A program made the position numbers and the translations under genes. Shown here in pieces: positions 59,467-64,000 of a stretch of 64,000 nucleotides of DNA. The notes beneath the pieces were generated by a model. That model was not told the DNA's origin. It saw nothing but the letters and a program-made list of their open reading frames with translations, and did no database searches. The first letter of the stretch is position 1. Each line of letters opens with the position of its first letter. This DNA comes from Facklamia sp964471435 (GTDB lineage Bacteria; Bacillota; Bacilli; Lactobacillales; Aerococcaceae): contig CAYYGA010000003.1 in NCBI GenBank assembly GCA_964471435.1, positions 13,611-77,610 on the forward strand, given 5' to 3'.

Positions 59467-60549
59467 ATGTCAGTTGATAAAGAATTATTAGTTAAATTAA
59501 CGGAAACAAATGGAATTGCCGGTAATGAAGGGCAAATCCGCCAACTGTTTAAAGCTGAAACTGAAGCAGTTGCTGAAGAGTTTCACCAAGATGGTTTAGG
59601 CGGTATCTTCGCACAGCATACGGGTAACAGTGACGGTCCTCGTATTATGTTAGCGGCTCATATGGATGAAGTAGGTTTTATGGTAAAGGAAATTACCGAG
59701 GAAGGGTTTATTAAGTTTGTAACTATCGGAGGCTGGTGGAGTCAGGTGGTTTTGGCTCAAGAAGTAACGGTAACTACTCGGGAAGGGAAAACTTTCCACG
59801 GTGTGACAGGATCAAAACCGCCTCATGTACTTACTGCTGAAGCACGAAAAAAACCGATAGATATGAAGGATGTATTTATTGATTTAGGAGCTGGTTCTAA
59901 AGAGGAAGTACATGGCTGGGGCATTCGACCAGGAGATATGATCACTCCTTACATCAAAACACGCCGTTTGAATGATTCAAAATTCTTATTAGGAAAAGCT
60001 TGGGACAACCGCATCGGTGTGGCTGTCGCAATCGAAGTATTAAAAGAACTCAGCGAAGAAGGACATGATACTGTTTTATTCTCAGGAGCGAATGTCCAAG
60101 AGGAAGTAGGCTTGCGCGGAGCTAGAGGGGCAACTTATATGCTTAACCCGGCTATTACAATTGCTTTAGATACTGGAACTGCAGGGGATACACCAGGAAT
60201 GACATCGGACGAATCTGTCAGTAAATTAGGTGAAGGACCTCAAGTAATTGTTTATGATGCGTCAATGATAGCTCACCGGGGTTTACGTGACTTTGTGATT
60301 GACACTGCTGAAGAAGAAGAAATTCCTTATCAATTAGAATTTATCCCTGGAGGCGGGACCGATGCTGGAGCACAGCACACCAGTTTAAAAGGGATTCCTT
60401 CCATCGCAATTACTGTTCCGGTACGTTATTTACATACCCATACTTCTGTTATTCATGAAGAAGATTACCTCAATGCGATAAAACTAGTGAAAGCTGTTGT
60501 GAAAAAATTAAATCAAGAGAGTGTCCAAAAAATTATAGAGAATGCTTAA
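59467..60549 (+). CDS. M42-family aminopeptidase (glutamyl aminopeptidase PepA-like)
   Basis: Cobalt/zinc aminopeptidase of family M42, a cytosolic dodecamer that trims N-terminal residues from peptides; lactococcal PepA removes Glu/Asp. ATG 59467 has AAGGAG upstream; 360 residues. Metal and catalytic residues are visible: AAHMDEVGFMV near 66 (His, catalytic Asp), GKAWDNRIGV near 177 (bridging Asp), QEEVGLRGARG near 209 (catalytic Glu and metal Glu), ALDTGTAGDTPG near 231 (metal Asp) and RYLHTHTSVIHEED near 317 (His). The gene lies between ecsB and an MBL hydrolase gene on the same strand. Confidence 0.93.
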   Translation: MSVDKELLVKLTETNGIAGNEGQIRQLFKAETEAVAEEFHQDGLGGIFAQHTGNSDGPRIMLAAHMDEVGFMVKEITEEGFIKFVTIGGWWSQVVLAQEVTVTTREGKTFHGVTGSKPPHVLTAEARKKPIDMKDVFIDLGAGSKEEVHGWGIRPGDMITPYIKTRRLNDSKFLLGKAWDNRIGVAVAIEVLKELSEEGHDTVLFSGANVQEEVGLRGARGATYMLNPAITIALDTGTAGDTPGMTSDESVSKLGEGPQVIVYDASMIAHRGLRDFVIDTAEEEEIPYQLEFIPGGGTDAGAQHTSLKGIPSIAITVPVRYLHTHTSVIHEEDYLNAIKLVKAVVKKLNQESVQKIIENA

Positions 60550-60574
60550 AGGATTTTAGATAGGAGTGTAAAAG

Positions 60575-61318
60575 ATGAAGTTAACTGTTATCGGCTGCGC
60601 GGGAGGATTTCCTTATAACAAACAAGCCACAAGCTGCTATTTGTTAACCGATTCGCAAAATGATTTTCCGATACTTCTTGATGCAGGATCAGGATCGATA
60701 CTGGAACTTGAAGATTATTTAATTCCGACAGAACTCAAAGCGGTAGTTGTGTCACATGATCACCCTGATCACACGGCGGATGTAGGTGCTTTGCAGCATG
60801 TGCTCGCATTACGTCAGCCAATGCCGGAACATTTACCTATCCCTATCTATTTTCACCCTAATTCGAACTATGCCAAATTATTAGAAGATGATAAAGGCAG
60901 TATGATAGAAAGTTATCGTCCAGAAGGAACTTTATATTTAGGCCCTTACCAGGTAACTTTTCAAAGAACTGTCCATCCAGTAGAGTGTTATGCAATAAGA
61001 TTTGAAGAAAAAGATACAGGTAAAGTTTTTGTTTATACAGCAGACAGTGCTTGGACAGAAGAATTAATTGATTTCAGCCGGGAAGCAGATCTTTTATTAG
61101 CCGATACTAATTTTTCAAATGAATTAGGAGAAAATGAAGTACATATGACAGCCAGAGAAGTGGCGACCTTAGCTAATGAAGCGAAAGTTAAACAACTGGT
61201 ACCTACTCATATACCACCTCAAGCAGACCGGGCTTTAATTCTCAAGCAGGTGTCTCAAGAGTTAAAATCTTCTATCTCTATGTGGGAAAGTTATCCAGGC
61301 GCTGTTTTCGATATATAG
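60575..61318 (+). CDS. metallo-beta-lactamase-fold hydrolase (RNase Z-like group, YhfI type)
   Basis: A 247-residue MBL-fold protein. Metal ligands are visible: SHDHPDHTAD near 64 (HxHxDH), the His in TVHPVECYAIR near 131, the Asp in YTADSAW near 151, and the terminal His in LVPTHIPP near 211. The N-terminal GCAGGFPYNKQATSCYLL matches the YhfI/ElaC-like group. It lacks the exosite needed for tRNA 3' processing, so a general phosphodiesterase or hydrolase role is more likely. It follows the M42 peptidase after 25 nt and ends at a terminator shared with gshF. Confidence 0.87.
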   Translation: MKLTVIGCAGGFPYNKQATSCYLLTDSQNDFPILLDAGSGSILELEDYLIPTELKAVVVSHDHPDHTADVGALQHVLALRQPMPEHLPIPIYFHPNSNYAKLLEDDKGSMIESYRPEGTLYLGPYQVTFQRTVHPVECYAIRFEEKDTGKVFVYTADSAWTEELIDFSREADLLLADTNFSNELGENEVHMTAREVATLANEAKVKQLVPTHIPPQADRALILKQVSQELKSSISMWESYPGAVFDI

Positions 61319-61387
61319 ACTTAAGAACCAAGGTTAGTTTAAAGCAGTTAAACAAAATTTTCTGAGATTTCAAAGAAAGAAAAGCCA

Positions 61388-61452
61388 AAAAAACGAACAT
61401 TTTTCGACTAGAGCTCTTTTCGAGCTTTGAGTTGAAAATGTTCGTTTTTTTA
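61388..61452. terminator. long bidirectional terminator between the MBL gene and gshF
   Basis: AAAAACGAACATTTTTC pairs with GAAAATGTTCGTTTTT, and GAGCTC pairs with GAGCTT-like sequence near the tip. A- and T-runs flank it, so it can act in both directions. Confidence 0.88.
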
Positions 61453-61478
61453 ATTAACAAAGTAAATAAATTATAAAT

Positions 61479-63788
61479 TTATTCCTGATCGAGTGCTTTC
61501 ATAATGTTATCGATTGGAAAGAGACGCTTTAAGAGGGCCTGGCTGAGCGGTCTACTTTTTCCAATTGCTGGAGCAATATGTAAAGTCATCATCGGATTGA
61601 AATTTGTTTCTAAAACAGAATAGGCAGCAGCCGAAGAAACAGGCTGATGGTAGTCTTCTATAATAATATCCACGCCGCAAAAGACAGCTCCCATCGCTTC
61701 TGCACTTTTTTCAGCAATGATTTTATAATCCGAATGAACTTCATCTGTCCGGTCGATGGCAATCCCGCCACTGGAAACATTACTATTTTCCCGTAATAAA
61801 ACTATTTTCTCTGCTGCCGGGATGGAATCAAAGTGATAGCCTTGTCTTTCTAACTGCATTTTTTCCATGTGTCCTTTTTCAATATAAGAAAGGGGTGCAA
61901 AATGTTTAGGCCCGCGCATGGGATTTTCGTTTTCTAAATCAATTAATTCGCTGATTGATTTCTGACCGTCCCCTTTTATCTGGGCAGGCTGACGTTCACA
62001 TACAGCCAATGTTTTCCCGTCTTGTACATAAAAGCGTAACTCAGTTCCTTTAATAAATTTTTCTACAATTACCGTATCATCATGGTTAAAGGCTTCTTTA
62101 ATTGCTGCTTGATACTGCTCAGGAGTCGCTCCTGCTTGAAAAATAGTAATACCCAGCCCAAAGTTAGTGTTTTTAGGTTTGACTACGAAAGCCAGGTTGA
62201 ATTGGTTGAAAGTTAAAGCAGTTTCCAAGGAGGTGTAACTCACTCCTTGAGGAACAGAGATACCGGCTTCGGTTAATAATTGTTTGGTGGCTAATTTGTT
62301 TTCCATTATAAAATGAGTGATTTGACTATCCAGGCGGGTCATGTTGGCACTTTTTATGTATTCTTTTTGATTTAAATGACTTAAACGGATAAAGTTATCT
62401 GAAGCATCAATGATCTCCAGTTTCAAGCCTGCACGGATGGCATGACGCATAAGATTTTGAGTGGATAATTCAAACTCTTCAAACCCATGTAGTAAATAAG
62501 GCTTGTCATCATAGGTAACTTTATGTTTATTGGCCAGTTCCAGACCAAAATTTTTATAGTCAGCTTTTTGAGGGCATTGTAGAAATACTTGGCCACCCAA
62601 AGTTGTTTCGGCCTTGAATAACTGTTCCTTTTTGTCTGCAGCTAATGCTTGGAGAGAATGATTAAGTGATAAATGATCATCGAGATGCTGAGCCACTTTT
62701 TCCAAAGTGTCCCAAAAATCTCCCACTAAGTCTTTATCCAGCAATGCATCTAAAGGGTGAGCTTCAGCTGTGGCGGTAGTGCGTTTAATTGCAACTTCTA
62801 ATTCTGTTTCAGAGATATTTTCCTGCTGATGGATAGTTAAGGCAATAATCCAAAGCTTAACAAACATCATATCTTTTTCGCTTATCCCCAACGGTTCATA
62901 GGGATTAAGATCAAAACTTCGGAATTCTAAGTATTGAATCCCCTGTTCAATCATTTTGCGTATCGGCTGGCCGCCGCGCATTCTGACATCCCGGTAAAGT
63001 TCTTTTTCTAAACTAAGAGCTCCTGAATCTACAGCTTGTTCAATATCGGTTACAAAATCTTCTAGTGATTGATAGGAAACTTTTACACTTGGGTCGTTCC
63101 GGTAGCCGTACCGACTTTGGCGGACGGTTCTCATGGGTTTATCCGGTAAGTCTCCATATAAATTTGAAGTATAATTATCAGGAGCATAGGGACTGGCGCC
63201 CAGCAGGTAAGTAAGCAGCCATTGATAATATAGAAATTTTCGTGCTAAAGACATATAAACATTATTTTTTATAGTGATCTTTTGAGGAGAATTAAAGTTC
63301 TCTTCTATATAAGCATCGAATAAAGAAGGGTTAATTTCAAAGTTATAATGAATTCCTGAAGTTAACTGAACAGCTTTACCATACTTACCGACTAAGTAGT
63401 CGCGATAGTCAAATTCTGCCTTTTCAGTCAGCTGCGCCACTTGAATGCTATCAAGATCATCATAGCTTGGTGGTAAACTAAAAGGCCAGATTAATTCCTT
63501 ATAGTCACCGGAATTTAAAGTGGTTTGGGCAATTTGATGCAGTGCTTTTAACCAGTCATTCATTTTTTGGACAGATTTAACTGGCGGAGTGATTAACTCT
63601 ATTTGACCTTCAGCAAAATCTGTTTGAATATAAGGCTGATACTCACGAGACCCCCAAGCAGTAGGATGGGGCAATCTGGAAATTTGCCCCTCCTTGTCAA
63701 CTCTGGCTGCTTCACGCTCGATTCCGACAGTAGATTCCCAAAGTGCCGGGCTATCTTCTATATTGAAGTGAATTAGATTAGTAGACAT
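61479..63788 (-). CDS. gshF: bifunctional glutathione synthase GshF (GshA-GshB fusion)
   Basis: Single-protein route to glutathione: an N-terminal gamma-glutamylcysteine ligase domain (to about 475) and a C-terminal ATP-grasp glutathione synthetase domain. The 769 residues match the GshF fusion of Listeria, streptococci and enterococci. Visible marks are GIEREAARVDKEG near 23, SGIHYNFEINPSLF near 142, RGGQPIRKMIEQGIQYLEFRSFDLNPYEP near 267-295 (ligase domain), VVKPKNTNFGLGI near 531 and VLETNFNPMMTLHIA near 731 (ATP-grasp). AAGGAG precedes the ATG. It is monocistronic, transcribed away from the strong promoter at the right edge. Confidence 0.95.
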   Translation of the reverse strand: MSTNLIHFNIEDSPALWESTVGIEREAARVDKEGQISRLPHPTAWGSREYQPYIQTDFAEGQIELITPPVKSVQKMNDWLKALHQIAQTTLNSGDYKELIWPFSLPPSYDDLDSIQVAQLTEKAEFDYRDYLVGKYGKAVQLTSGIHYNFEINPSLFDAYIEENFNSPQKITIKNNVYMSLARKFLYYQWLLTYLLGASPYAPDNYTSNLYGDLPDKPMRTVRQSRYGYRNDPSVKVSYQSLEDFVTDIEQAVDSGALSLEKELYRDVRMRGGQPIRKMIEQGIQYLEFRSFDLNPYEPLGISEKDMMFVKLWIIALTIHQQENISETELEVAIKRTTATAEAHPLDALLDKDLVGDFWDTLEKVAQHLDDHLSLNHSLQALAADKKEQLFKAETTLGGQVFLQCPQKADYKNFGLELANKHKVTYDDKPYLLHGFEEFELSTQNLMRHAIRAGLKLEIIDASDNFIRLSHLNQKEYIKSANMTRLDSQITHFIMENKLATKQLLTEAGISVPQGVSYTSLETALTFNQFNLAFVVKPKNTNFGLGITIFQAGATPEQYQAAIKEAFNHDDTVIVEKFIKGTELRFYVQDGKTLAVCERQPAQIKGDGQKSISELIDLENENPMRGPKHFAPLSYIEKGHMEKMQLERQGYHFDSIPAAEKIVLLRENSNVSSGGIAIDRTDEVHSDYKIIAEKSAEAMGAVFCGVDIIIEDYHQPVSSAAAYSVLETNFNPMMTLHIAPAIGKSRPLSQALLKRLFPIDNIMKALDQE

Positions 63789-63924
63789 TATTTTTTCTCC
63801 TTGTATATGTATAATTCATTAGATAAAGATTATCTTATTATACCAGACACTTAATAAAAAATATCAAGAAAGCTCATAGGCCGATCCTATAAAAAATGAT
63901 ATTAAAAAGTTTTTTAAAATAGGG

Positions 63925-63954
63925 TTGACAAAGAATATCGAACCGTGTTATATT
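63925..63954 (+). promoter_or_regulatory. strong stable-RNA-type promoter at the right edge
   Basis: A perfect TTGACA (63925-63930), a 17- or 18-nt spacer and TTATAT/TATATT (63948-63954), preceded by an A/T-rich UP-like tract. A GC-rich start follows (GCTCA/TGAGC hairpin around CCCCGAG near 63975-63992). No open frame begins here, so the product is probably an rRNA, tRNA or other stable RNA beyond the window. Confidence 0.55.
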
Positions 63955-64000
63955 ATTAACTGTCGTCGCAAGGAGCTCACCCCGAGTGAGCCGGCCCAAG

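Noticed and set aside
63970..63995. tRNA or tmRNA start at the right edge
   Set aside because: The GCTCA/TGAGC hairpin resembles a stem, but no acceptor, anticodon or T-loop pattern can be seen in the remaining bases.

Overview
The window is a dense, AT-rich stretch of a Firmicutes chromosome, almost certainly Lactobacillales. The evidence is the synteny comFA-comFC-hpf-secA-prfB-ftsEX-phoPR-pst, the streptococcal-type adcACB zinc operon, a GshF glutathione fusion and LmrCD-like exporters. Aerococcaceae or Carnobacteriaceae is my best guess for the family, but that is inference. No prophage, IS element, CRISPR array or tRNA is visible. Two runs of exactly 100 N (41560-41659 and 49562-49661) are scaffold gaps, one inside ftsE and one inside the pstS-like gene.

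Layout. 1-7.6 kb: end of an unidentified barrel protein, transketolase, cardiolipin synthase, a polysaccharide deacetylase, a sigma-54 factor with a divergent DNA-binding end, and a convergent secreted protein. 7.7-13.9 kb: a heterodimeric ABC exporter, branched-chain aminotransferase and a DUF218 protein. 13.9-18.0 kb: an ABC importer of the TrpXYZ type (two binding proteins, permease, ATPase) behind a long leader that encodes a 17-residue Phe/Tyr-rich peptide and a set of competing hairpins. 18.3-22.8 kb: membrane zinc protease, GTPase and the adcA-adcC-adcB zinc importer. 23-32.7 kb: glmU, prs, an undecaprenyl-phosphate sugar transferase, pncB-nadE, a TagO/WecA-type transferase and DegV. 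32.8-50 kb: YigZ, a DsbA-like protein, competence genes comFA/comFC, hpf, secA, prfB (with its +1 frameshift), ftsEX, phoPR, pstCAB-phoU and the pstS-like gene. 50-63.8 kb: mostly single genes (acetyltransferases, aldo/keto reductase, an HExxH secreted protein, coaBC, ecsAB, M42 peptidase, MBL hydrolase, gshF). The right edge carries a strong stable-RNA-type promoter.

How the genes work together. PhoPR probably drives two separate promoters in its own neighbourhood, one before pstC and one before pstS. Each has TTnACn repeats at 11-bp spacing ending 9 nt before the -10. glmU, the TagO-like enzyme, the sugar transferase and the deacetylase all serve the cell envelope. pncB and nadE form an NAD salvage pair. 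comFA and comFC belong to DNA uptake.

Most unusual points. (1) The pstS-like protein appears circularly permuted: signal peptide, then the usual C-terminal half, an acidic repeat linker, then the usual N-terminal half ending where the first half began. (2) The Phe/Tyr leader peptide with mutually exclusive hairpins suggests ribosome-mediated attenuation of an aromatic amino acid importer in a Gram-positive. (3) None of the exported proteins here has a lipobox cysteine, including four ABC binding proteins, and five have a Gln-Glu or Gln-Asp just after the likely signal peptidase I site. (4) Divergent catalytic or DNA-binding motifs occur in RpoN, ComFC and CoaBC.
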